Part shown: positions 23,686 through 33,272 of the stretch, in pieces
Position numbering within the stretch: position 1 is the stretch's first letter
How the letters are laid out: the number at the start of each line of letters is the position of its first letter
NCBI GenBank assembly: GCA_945901795.1
Contig: CAMDLP010000024.1
Coordinates: forward strand, 1 to 43,129
From: Akkermansia muciniphila
Lineage (GTDB): Bacteria; Verrucomicrobiota; Verrucomicrobiia; Verrucomicrobiales; Akkermansiaceae
Length of the DNA: 43,129 nucleotides
Reading direction: 5' to 3'
Translations under genes and position numbers: made by a program
Notes under the pieces: model-generated
The model's database searches: none
Told to the model about the DNA's origin: nothing
The model's input: the letters and a program-made list of their open reading frames with translations, nothing else

Positions 23686-25077
23686 TCAGGACCCGGTGAG
23701 CCGGGCGTGGCGCTCCGCCATCGGCCATGCCACTTCGGGGACCAATTCGTGCCAGAGCGCGTCATCGGAATGGATCATCCGGCAAACGTCGCGGCCGGTG
23801 TAATCGAGCAACTGGTCGTCGTCACAGGAAATGCCTTGGATCCGCTTGTTCGTTAGGAAGTGCTGATAAAGATGCACGCTGTCCTCCGGAGCGAGGAAGG
23901 TTTCCGCAGTGACGAGTTCGCCCGTGCGGCGGTTTTTCCAAGGAAAGACGTAGAGCGTGACGCCCTTCTTGAACAAGCGTCCGAAGGATTCCAACAAGCC
24001 TCCCGCGAGGCTTTCCGACCACTTCGGTTTGAACAACTCGTTGAGCAAACCGATGCTGAGAAGGATGCCGATGGGCTTGCTGGTATAGCGGTGGAGAAAC
24101 GCCGCGATCCGGTGGAACTCGGCGCAGCGCGAGAGTATTACGGTTTTCCCAAGCGACTGGAGCGCGTCCGCTCGGTCCAGGAAATCCACCGGATCCATCC
24201 CGCAGTCTCGCAGCAGGTTGTGCATCGAGATCTCACACAGTTCGATGGCCGAATCGCAATCCGCCGCACTCACCGAGCGGCCGAAACTCTCTCGCGCGTT
24301 CTCCAGCATTTGAAGATGGACGTTCATCACCGGATCGAAACTGCCGCGCAGCAGCAGCACCGGGCGACCGTAAAGCGCCTCGGCGGGCTGGACGACTTCA
24401 CCGTTAGGAAGGAACATCGTCGCGTCGGTCAGCCCGCTTTCGACCAGTTGCAGGGCGCAGAGACGGTTGTCGAAAAAGCCGTAGCCGTGGCCGGTGAATT
24501 TCAACAAATCCACCTCCACCCGCCCGGGGGCGAGATTGTCCAACAGGGACTCGACGAACCTCTTCAAATGCCCGCGGTGGTGGAATGCCGAGTGAATCAA
24601 GTTCACGCCGATGATGCCGAGCGCCTCCATCTGGCCGATCGAGCCGGTGTCCAACAACCGAACGTGCAGCGTGATGTCGGACGGAGGATCGCCCGGCTTC
24701 ATCTGGAAGCGCAACCCGAGCCAGCCGTGGCATTCGCCGCTATCCTGCCAGCCACGGGCGCGCACGGTGTTGCAGAACGAGAAAAAAGTCGTCTCCTTGC
24801 CGCGCTTGGGGGCGAGGCGTTCGAGCAGGATCGAGTACTCGTGATCCAGCATCGCGCCGAGCCGGCTTGCCGACACGTAGCGGTCGGCACTGCCGTAAAT
24901 GGCGTCGCTCATGGTCATGTCATAGGCGGAAATCGTCTTCGCCACGAGACCCGCGCTGCCGGACGCGCGGAAAAACCAGTTAGCCGTTTCCTGGCCGGCG
25001 CCGATCTCGGCGAAGGTGCCGTAAACCATCGGGTCCAGATTCAGCTCCAGCGCCTTGTCGTAAGCGGTCGGGATCAT
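23686..25077 (-). CDS. Conserved protein of unknown function (often misnamed TonB receptor/NMN adenylyltransferase)
   Basis: This 463-aa protein has a strongly conserved-looking N-terminus (LDPMVYGTFAEIGAGQETAN, then TISAYDMTMSDAIYG) that I recall in a family found in Cyanobacteria, Proteobacteria and Verrucomicrobia, sometimes labelled TonB-dependent receptor or NMN adenylyltransferase without good reason. There is no signal peptide and no beta-barrel pattern, so an outer-membrane receptor is very unlikely. Other dense blocks are FSFCNTVRARGWQDSGECHG and GIIGVNLIHSAFHHRGHL. Its start overlaps the stop of the upstream zinc-ribbon/TM gene (ATGA at 25074-25077), so both are probably made together. 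Function unknown. Confidence 0.7.
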   Translation of the reverse strand: MIPTAYDKALELNLDPMVYGTFAEIGAGQETANWFFRASGSAGLVAKTISAYDMTMSDAIYGSADRYVSASRLGAMLDHEYSILLERLAPKRGKETTFFSFCNTVRARGWQDSGECHGWLGLRFQMKPGDPPSDITLHVRLLDTGSIGQMEALGIIGVNLIHSAFHHRGHLKRFVESLLDNLAPGRVEVDLLKFTGHGYGFFDNRLCALQLVESGLTDATMFLPNGEVVQPAEALYGRPVLLLRGSFDPVMNVHLQMLENARESFGRSVSAADCDSAIELCEISMHNLLRDCGMDPVDFLDRADALQSLGKTVILSRCAEFHRIAAFLHRYTSKPIGILLSIGLLNELFKPKWSESLAGGLLESFGRLFKKGVTLYVFPWKNRRTGELVTAETFLAPEDSVHLYQHFLTNKRIQGISCDDDQLLDYTGRDVCRMIHSDDALWHELVPEVAWPMAERHARLTGS

Positions 25078-26195
25078 GGGAAATCGCCCTCCTCCACCCA
25101 GCCCTCGGCCACGTAGCGCTCGATCTCCACCTGGTGGCCCGACGTGGCGCCGGCGGGGAACTTCAGCGACAACATCAGGTTGATGCGTTTAGTGTCCTTG
25201 TCCGTGAGAATATTCCCGTTCAAGGCCGTGCCCTTCTCCGCATAACCATAAAGCGCGTGTTCATGGTCGGGCGACTCCAGACGGTAGGACTGCCATTTCT
25301 GATCGTCGGTGAATTCGAAGTTATAATAATCCACCGGAGCTAAAATGACGCGGAAAACGTGGCTACTGGTCGGCTTGGTTGCCATGAACTCCTTCCAGGA
25401 AATTTCCGACCAACCGGCCCAGCTTTCCCAGTCGATTTTCAGTCCTTGCGGGGTGTCGATGAACGCGAGCGATTTCTCCTCGAAATCGCGGGTTCTGACA
25501 GCGAGCGAAACGAGTTTGTCCCTGACAGAAAGAGCCTCGCCCGGGCCGAGTGCCTGCATGCCGGGAGCTTCGATTTCCCCTTCCGGATAGAATTCCCGTA
25601 TGCGGGCTTCCGCCACCGCGGGATTGCGGACAAGCGGCAGGAGCTCCTCCACCGTCGTCGCTTCGAGGAATTTCCGCGCCATTGACTCGGCCTCGGCCAG
25701 CAGGGCGGCCTCGCTGCGTTGATCCGCGGGCGGAATGGCTGCCTCATCGGGATTTTTCACGGCGGCGGGCGGCGTCAGCATCTGGCCAATAGGATGAACA
25801 ATCGGCTTGATCCCCCCGCTCATCGCGAGAAACATGCCGGACGCGATCAGCACTAACAACGCAACCCCGCAGTTCACCAACAGGCCTGTTTGTTCATTGC
25901 CCTTGTCGCGCTGACGGGATGATCTCGGTTCCTGATCCCATGCGAGATCCTTCTGGCTGCCGGCCTTCTTGCGACGGCGGTTTTTCGAACCGCGTGATCT
26001 CCCCTCTTTGGCGGGTTCATCCGCCATCGGTCTCGGCGCGATCAATGGCGGCGGCGTGTCAAGCGAGGTCGGAATTCTCATCATCCGCCGGCAACTCGGA
26101 CACAGGATCCCCTTCCCATCGTGATCCCTCGGCACGCGGAAAACGAACCGGCAATCCGGGCATACATAAGCACTCCATCTGCGGGCGTTTTCCAT
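25074..26195 (-). CDS. Zinc-ribbon and single-TM protein of Verrucomicrobia type
   Basis: This 373-aa protein has an N-terminal zinc-ribbon (YVCPDCRFVFRVP and ILCPSCRRMMRIP, two CxxC pairs), a basic linker (GSKNRRRKKAGSQKD), one membrane helix (about residues 112-130, LLVNCGVALLVLIASGMFL), and a large C-terminal domain with VFRVILAPVDYYNFEFTDD. Topology: zinc-ribbon inside, large domain outside in the periplasm, if the positive-inside rule holds. ATG 26195 is chosen because it directly precedes the zinc-ribbon. The next gene overlaps its stop. The family is one I have seen only in Verrucomicrobia; function unknown. Confidence 0.65.
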   Translation of the reverse strand: MENARRWSAYVCPDCRFVFRVPRDHDGKGILCPSCRRMMRIPTSLDTPPPLIAPRPMADEPAKEGRSRGSKNRRRKKAGSQKDLAWDQEPRSSRQRDKGNEQTGLLVNCGVALLVLIASGMFLAMSGGIKPIVHPIGQMLTPPAAVKNPDEAAIPPADQRSEAALLAEAESMARKFLEATTVEELLPLVRNPAVAEARIREFYPEGEIEAPGMQALGPGEALSVRDKLVSLAVRTRDFEEKSLAFIDTPQGLKIDWESWAGWSEISWKEFMATKPTSSHVFRVILAPVDYYNFEFTDDQKWQSYRLESPDHEHALYGYAEKGTALNGNILTDKDTKRINLMLSLKFPAGATSGHQVEIERYVAEGWVEEGDFP

Positions 26196-26282
26196 ATTGT
26201 CTGTCACGCCGCCACCCTGAGCTATCAGGATGGCAGACTGCAAGCTTGCTGTCAGGCGCGGGGCGGAAATTCCCGACTCGTC

Positions 26283-27245
26283 TTAAATTTCTTGGACCGG
26301 CAGGTTCGAAACCTCTTCCCGGACCTTCTCGGCGAGCGCGGTCGAGAGATACCGCTCGGTGGACGAGCAGCCGATCGTGACGATGCGTTTGCCCTTGAAT
26401 TCAGGGCGTTTGGCGACCTGTATCGCGGCCCAGACGTTGGCGCCGGTGGAGATGCCCGCTGGCAAACCTTCGAGCTGCGCCAAGGCCTGCGCGGTGGCGA
26501 TGGCATCCTCGTTGGAAACCAGGATGGTCTCGTCGATGATCGAAACGTTGAGGTTTTTCGGAATGAATCCGGCACCGATCCCCTGGATCATGTGAGGACC
26601 CGGAGCGCCGCCGGAAATCACCGGGCTGGCGGCTGGCTCGACCGCAAAAATTCTAGCAGTGCCGCGCGATTTCAAAACCTCGCCGACTCCGGTGAGCGTT
26701 CCACCCGTGCCGACTCCGGCGACGAACCCGTCCACCTGGCCGTCGGTGTCGCGCCAGATTTCCTCGGCGGTCGTCTCGCGGTGCACCTGCGGGTTGGCCG
26801 GATTATCGAACTGGCCGGGGCCGAACGAACCTTCGCCGTGCTCTTCCAACAGCTTCTTCGCCATCGCGATGGCACCGTTCATGCCGCGGGCGCGCGGGGT
26901 GAGGACGATTTCCGCACCGAGCAAGCGAAGCAGCACGCGACGTTCGATCGACATGCTTTCCGGCATGGTCAGGATGCAGCGGTAGCCTTTCGAGCGGGCG
27001 ATGAATGCGAGCGCGATGCCGGTGTTGCCAGAGGTCGGCTCAATGATCAGTCCGCCGGGCTTGAGCGATCCGTCCTTCTCGGCGGCTTCAATCATCGCCT
27101 TGCCGATGCGATCCTTGACGCTAAAGAGCGGGTTGAAAAACTCAGCCTTCACGCAGATCTCGGCGTCGAGTCCGGCGGTGATGTGGTTGAGACGGATCAG
27201 CGGGGTGTTGCCAACGGTGGCAACCATGTTTTCGGCGATGTTCAT
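26283..27245 (-). CDS. cysK: Cysteine synthase A (O-acetylserine sulfhydrylase)
   Basis: CysK makes L-cysteine from O-acetylserine and sulfide with PLP. The 320-aa protein has [11 protein letters not shown] at the N-terminus, [19 protein letters not shown] with the PLP lysine (about residue 43), the substrate loop [13 protein letters not shown] and the phosphate-binding [15 protein letters not shown]. Length and start (ATG 27245) fit. It lies last in the cysJ-cysI-cysH-cysK minus-strand run, 58 bases after cysH, so it fixes the sulfide produced by the upstream genes. Confidence 0.94.
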   Translation of the reverse strand: MNIAENMVATVGNTPLIRLNHITAGLDAEICVKAEFFNPLFSVKDRIGKAMIEAAEKDGSLKPGGLIIEPTSGNTGIALAFIARSKGYRCILTMPESMSIERRVLLRLLGAEIVLTPRARGMNGAIAMAKKLLEEHGEGSFGPGQFDNPANPQVHRETTAEEIWRDTDGQVDGFVAGVGTGGTLTGVGEVLKSRGTARIFAVEPAASPVISGGAPGPHMIQGIGAGFIPKNLNVSIIDETILVSNEDAIATAQALAQLEGLPAGISTGANVWAAIQVAKRPEFKGKRIVTIGCSSTERYLSTALAEKVREEVSNLPVQEI

Positions 27246-27303
27246 GATGGTGGAGTCTTGGGGCTAAATGTGTTGCGGCTGTCTCAGCCGGCTTCTGACA
27301 GGG

Positions 27304-28050
27304 TCAAATCTGAAAATCCGGCGTGCCGGAGTCAAGATGAAGTCCGCATTCGTATTTCTCGCCGTTGAAGCGCGTGGATTCCCAATCGCCGTCCTCCGCA
27401 GGACGCGTGCTGTGCCAGTCACCCATCGTGACGTAGCCTTTCTCGGCGAGCGGATGGCGCGGCAGGCCATTCTGATGGAAATAGAGATCCACCTGCGCGT
27501 CCGCCCAGTCGAGGATCGGATAGGCCTTCACGGTCCTCTTCTGCTGTTCGACGAAGGGCCGGTCCACCCGCGTCTGCGACTGCGAACGGCGAAGGCCGCT
27601 GAGCCAGACGTCGGCCCCGGTTTCCCGCAGCGCGCGGTTCATCGGCTCGATCTTGGTGATCAGCCCGTAACGGTCGGCGCCGTCCTTGCCGTTCTCCCAG
27701 AGCTTCCCCCACAGCGCCTGCATCCGCGCGGCGGACACCGTCGGCTGATAGGTCCGCAGGTCGAGGTCGAACATCGAGGTGAGCGTCTCTGCGTATTGAT
27801 AGGTCTCGGGAAACAGGAAACCGGTGTCGATGAACACGACCGGGATCTTCGGCGCGTGTTCGTGAATCAGCCGCAGCATCACCGCCGCCTGAAGGCCGAA
27901 GCTGGTGGATGCGACGAGTCGGTCGCCGAGTTGTTCGTAGAGCAAGCGCAGCCGCTCCCCGGCGCGCAACGGCGCGAGCGCGGCGGAAAGCTCCGCGGCG
28001 TCGATGTCCGTAAAGGCCACCGCGGGCGGTTGGAATTTTAAGACAGCCAT
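27304..28050 (-). CDS. cysH: Phosphoadenosine phosphosulfate (PAPS) reductase
   Basis: This 248-aa protein reduces PAPS to sulfite using thioredoxin or glutaredoxin. It matches E. coli CysH closely in style: PVVFIDTGFLFPETYQYAE, KIEPMNRALRETGADVWLSG, LRRSQSQTR, and the catalytic C-terminal ECGLH. The CC...CxxC cysteine pairs of the iron-sulfur APS reductases are absent (YGLITKIEPMNRAL where those have CC), so a PAPS-type enzyme is indicated, which needs an APS kinase not in this window. ATG 28050 chosen; a TTG at 28068 would overlap the cysI stop. It is coupled to cysI upstream. Confidence 0.92.
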   Translation of the reverse strand: MAVLKFQPPAVAFTDIDAAELSAALAPLRAGERLRLLYEQLGDRLVASTSFGLQAAVMLRLIHEHAPKIPVVFIDTGFLFPETYQYAETLTSMFDLDLRTYQPTVSAARMQALWGKLWENGKDGADRYGLITKIEPMNRALRETGADVWLSGLRRSQSQTRVDRPFVEQQKRTVKAYPILDWADAQVDLYFHQNGLPRHPLAEKGYVTMGDWHSTRPAEDGDWESTRFNGEKYECGLHLDSGTPDFQI

Positions 28051-28064
28051 GATGCGGGGTTCTA

Positions 28065-29786
28065 TCAAGCCTTGGCGAGCGCCTCGGGCTTCAGATTCTT
28101 GTGGAAATCCGGACCTTGGATGGTCTCGGCCACATAGCCGTTGCGGATGCAGAAATCACCGAAGCGTTCACCTTCGTTCCGCTCCTTGGCGTAGCTTTTG
28201 AAAATCGGCGCGAGCAGTGGCTTGATTTTTTCAGCCGGAACATTTTCCCGATAAAGCTTCGACAAGCGCTGGCCCGCGAAGCCGCCGCCCAGATAGACGT
28301 TGTAAGCGGACGGTCCGCGGCCGACGAAGCCGATCTCGGCGATGAACGGACGGGCGCAACCGTTCGGGCAGCCGGTCATGCGGATGGTGATGGCGTCGTG
28401 GCGCAAGCCGTTTTCCTCGAGGGATTGCTCAAGCTCCGTGAGCAAGTCCGGCAGATAACGCTCGGCTTCGGCGAGCGCGAGCCCGCAGGTCGGCAAGGCG
28501 ACGCAGGCCAGCGAGTTCAGGCGGAGCGCGCTCTGCACGTGGCTGTCCTTAATGCCGTATTCCGCAAGCAGCTTCTCGATTTCCGGGCGCTTGACCGGTG
28601 AAACATTCGCGATGATGAGGTTCTGGTTCGCCGTGAGGCGGAAGTCGCCGTCGTGGATCTTCGCAATCTCGCGGAGCCCGCTGCGCATCGGATAGCCCGC
28701 CGTGTCGAGCACGCGACCGCCGGCGATGAAGAGCGTGAGATGTGAATTTTCGTTAGCATCCTCAACCCAGCCGTAGCGGTCGCCGTTATCCTCGAATTTG
28801 AAATCACGGACAGGTCCGAGTTCGTAGCCGAGGTATTCGTTGAGCTTGGCGAGAATCCAGGCCGGGCCGTAGTCGTCCACGGTGTATTTGAAGCGCGAAT
28901 GCTTGCGGTCCGTGCGGTCGCCGAAATCGCGCTGCACCAGCACGACTTTTTCCGCGACGTCCACGACTTGCTCCGGTGTGCAGAAGCCGATCACGTCCGC
29001 GATCCGCGGATAGGTGGCCTCGTTGCCGTGCGTGGAACCCATGCCGCCGCCGACGGCGACGTTGTAGCCGACGAGTTCGCCGTCCTCGACGATGGCGATG
29101 AAGGAAAGGCAGTTGGCGTAGATATCGACGTCGTTAGATGGTGGTACGGCGATGGTGATCTTGAACTTCCGCGGCAGATAGGTCTTGCCGTAGATCGGCT
29201 CGAAATCCTCCTCGGTGGATTCGATCTTCTCACCATCCAGCCAGATCTCGTGATAGGCGCGCGTCTGTGGCGTGAGATGCGCGGAAATTTCCTCCGCCGC
29301 CTTCAAGGCTTGGGCGTGGATGCTGGAAAGATGCGGGTTCGGATTGCACATCACGTTGCGGTTCACATCGCCGCATGCGGCGATGGTGTCCATGGCGGTC
29401 TGGTTGATCTCGGCGATGGTGCGCTTGAGATTGCTCTTGATGATGCCGTGGAACTGGAACGCCTGGCGCGTGGTGAGCTTGATCGTGCCGTTCGCGAACT
29501 GCGTGGCGAGACGGTCTGTTTCCAACCACTGGTGCGCAGTGGCGACACCGCCCGGCACGCGGATGCGGATCATGAAGGAATACGCCTTCTCCAACTTGTG
29601 CTTGCGGCGGCCTGCGCGGATGTCGCGGTCGTCCTGCTGATAGGTGCCGTGGAACTTCAGCAGTTGCTGGTCGTCCTCGCACATCGAGCCGGTGGAAAGG
29701 TCGGCAAGCCCCTCGGCAATCGTGCCGCGGAGGTAGTTGCTGTCGATCTTGATGTATTCGTTCGCGGAGAGTTTCTTGTCACTCAT
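28065..29786 (-). CDS. cysI: Sulfite reductase (NADPH) hemoprotein beta-component
   Basis: This 573-aa protein reduces sulfite to sulfide at a siroheme coupled to a 4Fe-4S cluster. The cluster cysteines are plain: CVALPTC (C-x5-C) and [10 protein letters not shown] (C-x3-C). The N-terminal half has the siroheme-binding pattern [20 protein letters not shown] and [12 protein letters not shown], and [15 protein letters not shown]. Size is right for CysI. It follows cysJ by 20 bases and cysH starts 14 bases after its stop. Ferredoxin-type enzymes (Sir) are similar, but the adjacent cysJ argues for the NADPH-dependent complex. Confidence 0.95.
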   Translation of the reverse strand: MSDKKLSANEYIKIDSNYLRGTIAEGLADLSTGSMCEDDQQLLKFHGTYQQDDRDIRAGRRKHKLEKAYSFMIRIRVPGGVATAHQWLETDRLATQFANGTIKLTTRQAFQFHGIIKSNLKRTIAEINQTAMDTIAACGDVNRNVMCNPNPHLSSIHAQALKAAEEISAHLTPQTRAYHEIWLDGEKIESTEEDFEPIYGKTYLPRKFKITIAVPPSNDVDIYANCLSFIAIVEDGELVGYNVAVGGGMGSTHGNEATYPRIADVIGFCTPEQVVDVAEKVVLVQRDFGDRTDRKHSRFKYTVDDYGPAWILAKLNEYLGYELGPVRDFKFEDNGDRYGWVEDANENSHLTLFIAGGRVLDTAGYPMRSGLREIAKIHDGDFRLTANQNLIIANVSPVKRPEIEKLLAEYGIKDSHVQSALRLNSLACVALPTCGLALAEAERYLPDLLTELEQSLEENGLRHDAITIRMTGCPNGCARPFIAEIGFVGRGPSAYNVYLGGGFAGQRLSKLYRENVPAEKIKPLLAPIFKSYAKERNEGERFGDFCIRNGYVAETIQGPDFHKNLKPEALAKA

Positions 29787-29806
29787 GATAGTGGAAATTT
29801 TGAAGT

Positions 29807-31573
29807 TTAATAAACGTCGCGTTGATAGCGTTTGGTTTTCTTGAGGTTCTCGACGTAAGCCTCGGCGGCCTCGCGGGAAATTCCGGCCTGGCTTTCCACG
29901 ATCGAGATTAACGCCTCATGGACGTCGTGGGCCATGCGGGCGGCCTCGCCGCAGACGTAGAAGTGGGCGCCCTCCTCAAGCCATTGATAGAGATCCTTCG
30001 CCTGCTGGAGCATCCGGTGCTGGACATAGACTTTCTCCGGCTGGTCGCGGGAGAACGCGAGGTCGAGCCGGGTGAGCGCGCCCTCCTTGAGATGCTCCTG
30101 CCACTCCAGTTGATAGAGGAAGTCGTAGGTGTAATGCTGGTCGCCGAAGAACAGCCAGTTTTTTCCGGGGCTGCCGAGCGCCGCACGATGCTCGACGAAG
30201 GCGCGGAACGGGGCGATGCCGGTGCCGGGTCCGACCATGATGATCGGGGTGGAACCGTCGGCGGGAAGCCGGAAATGCTTGTTCGGCTGGACGAAGACCT
30301 GGACGGGATCGCTCGTTTTCACGAGGTCGGCGAGATAGGTCGAGCAGACACCGTTCCGCTTGCGGCCGTGGCTTTCATAACGGACGGCGGACACCGTGAG
30401 ATGGACTTCGTCGGCATGCGCCAGCGGGCTGGAAGCGATCGAGTAAAGCCGCGGTGGCAGCTTGCGGAAGATTCCCGTGAGCACATCGGCGGAAAGTCCG
30501 TTAGGAGCGAACGCCACAATGGCGTCGATGATCTCGCGGCCGGTGCTGAATTCCTTCAAGCGCTCTTTCGCATCCTCGGCGAGCAACTCGCGCAGCGCGG
30601 CGGACTTGCTGGCTTCGGCGAGTTTCGTCAAAACTGCGCGGGAGAGAGCGGTGATGTCGTAGTCTTCGCGGAGCGCGTCGGCGAGCAGTTTGCGGCCGAC
30701 GTTTTTCACTTCGACCTCCTCGTTTCCCGTCAGTTTGGCGGCCTGGATGATGTCCCTGACCATTTCCGGGGCGTTCACCGGAATGACCGCCAGCGCGTCG
30801 CCGGGTTCGTAGGAAAGCCCGGAAGTGGCGAGCGAAAACTCGAAGTGCAGGGTTTCCTTGGACGAGCCCTCGCCATTCAGGACGACCTTATCAGTCGTCT
30901 CCGCGGGGAACGGGTTCTTTTTTCCATATTCGACCGACGAGGCAAACGCCGGGACATCGGCGACATGCGCAGCAACGGCGGATGCCGGGGCCAGCACCGA
31001 AAGCGCGCTTTCCAACCAGCTCGCGTAGGCGTCCTCATAGTCCACATCGCAATCCTGACGGGCGAAAACACGCGTCGCGCCGAGGCGTTCCAAGCGGGCG
31101 TCCACATCCTTGCCGATCTGGCAGAATTTCTCGTATGCCGTGTCACCAAGCCCGCAAACCGAGAAGCGGAGGTCGGACAAGGAAAGATCCGAGTTCATGA
31201 ATTCCTTGTAAAAGGAAACCGCGGTTTCGGGAGGTTCGCCGTCACCCCAAGTCGAAACGATGACGAGAAGTTTTGTGGATTTCGCCAGCTCGGCCAGGGA
31301 AATTTCCGACATGTTTTTCATGACGGCCTGGAAGCCGCGCTTCTTCGCAGCCTTCACGGCACGATCCGCGAGAACCTCGGAATTTCCCGACTCGGTGCCG
31401 TAAAGAACCGTGAGCTTCCCGGCGGAAACCGGCACGGGCGCCGCAGCCGCCGCAGTTCCCGAAGCGGCGAGGAAGCCGCTGAGCCAGCCGCGCTGGACAG
31501 GATTGAAGCCGGTAAGAAGCGAATCCAGCGCATGGCGCTGGTCAGAAGTGAATGGGGCGTGCTCTGGAAGCAT
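29807..31573 (-). CDS. cysJ: Sulfite reductase (NADPH) flavoprotein alpha-component
   Basis: CysJ passes electrons from NADPH through FAD and FMN to CysI. The 588-aa protein shows a flavodoxin domain ([20 protein letters not shown], about residues 52-71; [10 protein letters not shown]), the FAD-binding [18 protein letters not shown], the NADP-binding [18 protein letters not shown] and the typical C-terminal RYQRDVY. A TAAGGA Shine-Dalgarno lies a few bases before ATG 31573. It is the first gene of the cys operon and is divergent from recF with about 150 bases between. A palindromic TTAATTAA-type stretch lies just upstream of the start. Confidence 0.95.
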   Translation of the reverse strand: MLPEHAPFTSDQRHALDSLLTGFNPVQRGWLSGFLAASGTAAAAAPVPVSAGKLTVLYGTESGNSEVLADRAVKAAKKRGFQAVMKNMSEISLAELAKSTKLLVIVSTWGDGEPPETAVSFYKEFMNSDLSLSDLRFSVCGLGDTAYEKFCQIGKDVDARLERLGATRVFARQDCDVDYEDAYASWLESALSVLAPASAVAAHVADVPAFASSVEYGKKNPFPAETTDKVVLNGEGSSKETLHFEFSLATSGLSYEPGDALAVIPVNAPEMVRDIIQAAKLTGNEEVEVKNVGRKLLADALREDYDITALSRAVLTKLAEASKSAALRELLAEDAKERLKEFSTGREIIDAIVAFAPNGLSADVLTGIFRKLPPRLYSIASSPLAHADEVHLTVSAVRYESHGRKRNGVCSTYLADLVKTSDPVQVFVQPNKHFRLPADGSTPIIMVGPGTGIAPFRAFVEHRAALGSPGKNWLFFGDQHYTYDFLYQLEWQEHLKEGALTRLDLAFSRDQPEKVYVQHRMLQQAKDLYQWLEEGAHFYVCGEAARMAHDVHEALISIVESQAGISREAAEAYVENLKKTKRYQRDVY

Positions 31574-31721
31574 AATCCTTAGTTAATTACCTTGTTTTAT
31601 GAGGTTTCGGCCAAAAAGTGACTGCAAACGACGCGATACGCAACCATTTTTTCACGATGCTTTCTCTCCGCCGCACCAATCGTCACTTCCCAGCGCCCGG
31701 ATTTCCCCCTACTCCTTCGAC

Positions 31722-32780
31722 GTGCTTCGCTCCCTGCGCTTGATGGATTTCCGATGCTTTGCCTCGCTGGACTTTGAAGTCCCGGCGGAGGGTGCGATTT
31801 TGACCGGCGACAACGCTCAGGGAAAAACCTCGATTCTCGAGGCCTTGTGCGTGCTCGTCCGGCTGCACTCGCCGCGCACCCACCGGATGACCGCGCTCGG
31901 GCGATTCGGCAGCAAGGGCTTCGGCATTGCCGGCGATCCGTGGGGCAGCGAGCGGCAGGTGCGGTATTCCCGCGAGGGCTTGGTGCTCAAGGTGAATGAG
32001 GAAATCCGTCCCAGCCAGACGCGCTATCTTGAAGATGGCGGACTGGTGGTGTGGATGGGAAATGAGGACTTGGAACTCGTGCGCGGCCCCGGCGAGGGAC
32101 GCCGCCGCTATTTGGATTTCCTCGGCGCGCAGCTCGATCCCGCTTACCGCCGTTCGTGGTCGCGCTACCGCCGGGCCTTGCGGGCGAAGAATCTGCTACT
32201 CAAGGAAAGCCGTCCCCGCGACGCGGAAATTTTGTCCTACGAAGAAATCCTGGTGGAGCATGGCAGCGTGCTGATGGCAGCGCGTGCGAAATTAATCGAA
32301 GAACTCGCCCCGCTTGCCGCCGAAGCGCAGCGGGCGGTTAGCGGCAAGGACGAGCCACTGACGCTAAACTACCTCCCCGCCAGCGGCCCGGATTTACGGG
32401 AGTCGATGTTGCAAGCCCGCGAACGCGAAACCCGCTTGCGCCAGGCAGTCGTCGGCCCGCACCGCGACGAGCTGGATCTGCGAATCCACGGCATGCCCGC
32501 CGCCGACTTCGCCAGCGAGGGCCAGCAACGCACGCTCGCGCTCGCCCTCAAACTCGCGCAGGGGAAATTGCTCGAACGCCGCGGCGGGAAACTGCCGATC
32601 TACCTGATGGATGACATTTTCGGCGAGCTCGATCCCGGCCGCCGCAACGCGCTGATGAACCACCTCCCGCCGCTCGCGCAGAAATGGATCACCACCACGC
32701 ACCTCGACTGGATGCGGGAAACGCCCCAGCTCGGCGGACTCGGCCGCTTCCGCGTGAGCGACAGCAAGGTGAGCGGCTGA
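31722..32780 (+). CDS. recF: DNA replication and repair protein RecF
   Basis: RecF binds gapped DNA and loads RecA with RecO and RecR. The 352-aa protein has the RecF N-terminus LRSLRLMDFRCFASLDFEVP, Walker A TGDNAQGKTSILEAL (about residues 30-44), the ABC signature FASEGQQRTLALALKLAQ and Walker B PIYLMDDIFGELDPGRR. GTG 31722 gives the canonical start; ATG 31743 is possible but would delete conserved residues. It is isolated from dnaA, dnaN and gyrB, which is common in this phylum. It is divergent from cysJ. Confidence 0.93.
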   Translation: MLRSLRLMDFRCFASLDFEVPAEGAILTGDNAQGKTSILEALCVLVRLHSPRTHRMTALGRFGSKGFGIAGDPWGSERQVRYSREGLVLKVNEEIRPSQTRYLEDGGLVVWMGNEDLELVRGPGEGRRRYLDFLGAQLDPAYRRSWSRYRRALRAKNLLLKESRPRDAEILSYEEILVEHGSVLMAARAKLIEELAPLAAEAQRAVSGKDEPLTLNYLPASGPDLRESMLQARERETRLRQAVVGPHRDELDLRIHGMPAADFASEGQQRTLALALKLAQGKLLERRGGKLPIYLMDDIFGELDPGRRNALMNHLPPLAQKWITTTHLDWMRETPQLGGLGRFRVSDSKVSG

Positions 32781-33030
32781 CCAAGGATTCGTCCGCAAAC
32801 TTCATTTTCAGCTTCGCCTCACCGTCGAAGGCATCGCCGTGATCATCGACCTCAATTACTCCGGAGACTCGATGACCCAGATCGCCGTTTCCAAACGCTG
32901 GGTGGAATTCACCAACCTGCTAGAAAGGATCGGAGATGTGCCATCCCCTTTGGCACTCGGTGCTTTTCCCAGCGTCTGAAACCGTTAGGCGCGAAGCCAT
33001 GATACGGACGAATAAACGACCGTTGGCCGG
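32781..33030 (+). other. Gene-free stretch with a decayed plus-strand fragment
   Basis: After the recF stop there is no complete gene up to 33272. One frame reads HFQLRLTVEGIAVIIDLNYS, then SKRWVEFTNLLERIGDV, ending at a TGA near 32980; it has no start and looks like a leftover of a longer protein rather than a working gene. I cannot name the family. The second half of the gap (33031-33178) holds a different minus-strand fragment listed separately. Confidence 0.3.
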
Positions 33031-33178
33031 TCAGGCGGCGAGTTTGACCGCTACGGTCTGGACACCGTTTGCGTCTGGCATGCCGGGTGTCTGCACCGCT
33101 CCGGTGTCCTTGGTGCCAGGAACACCGAAAACGCGACCTTTCGAGAACAAGCGGGATGTGATCTGCTCCTCCCTGGGA
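33031..33178 (-). pseudogene. C-terminal remnant of a secreted protein (copy 1)
   Basis: On the minus strand the frame reads LFSKGRVFGVPGTKDTG, then PGMPDANGVQTVAVKLAA and a stop at 33031-33033. An in-frame stop at about 33180 cuts it off upstream, so only about 45 residues are left. The part GMPDANGVQTVAV resembles GTADPSGVQIVAV of the remnant at 35722-35982, and the DNA is alike too. The DUF6288-type gene lies between the two. The parent was probably a large secreted or surface protein; the family is not identified. Confidence 0.45.
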
Positions 33179-33272
33179 TGTCAAAAAGGAATCTTCTTAC
33201 GGCCTATTCCAACAGGCCACCGTGATGGCTGCAAGCGGTGAGATTTTTTCATGGTTCGCTCAGGCGTGCTGC

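Noticed and set aside
23860-25116. A 418-residue plus-strand open frame opposite the conserved unknown gene
   Set aside because: Rich in His, Gln and Arg with no motif, typical antisense composition. The minus-strand protein is the conserved one.
29918-31582. A 554-residue plus-strand open frame opposite cysJ
   Set aside because: It is the antisense of a clearly identified cysJ with all cofactor motifs; long antisense frames are expected at this GC content.
16366-32792. The 12-mer CCAAGGATTCGT just after two stop codons (16366 and 32782)
   Set aside because: Chance 12-mer matches are expected in a window of this size, and the surrounding sequences do not align.
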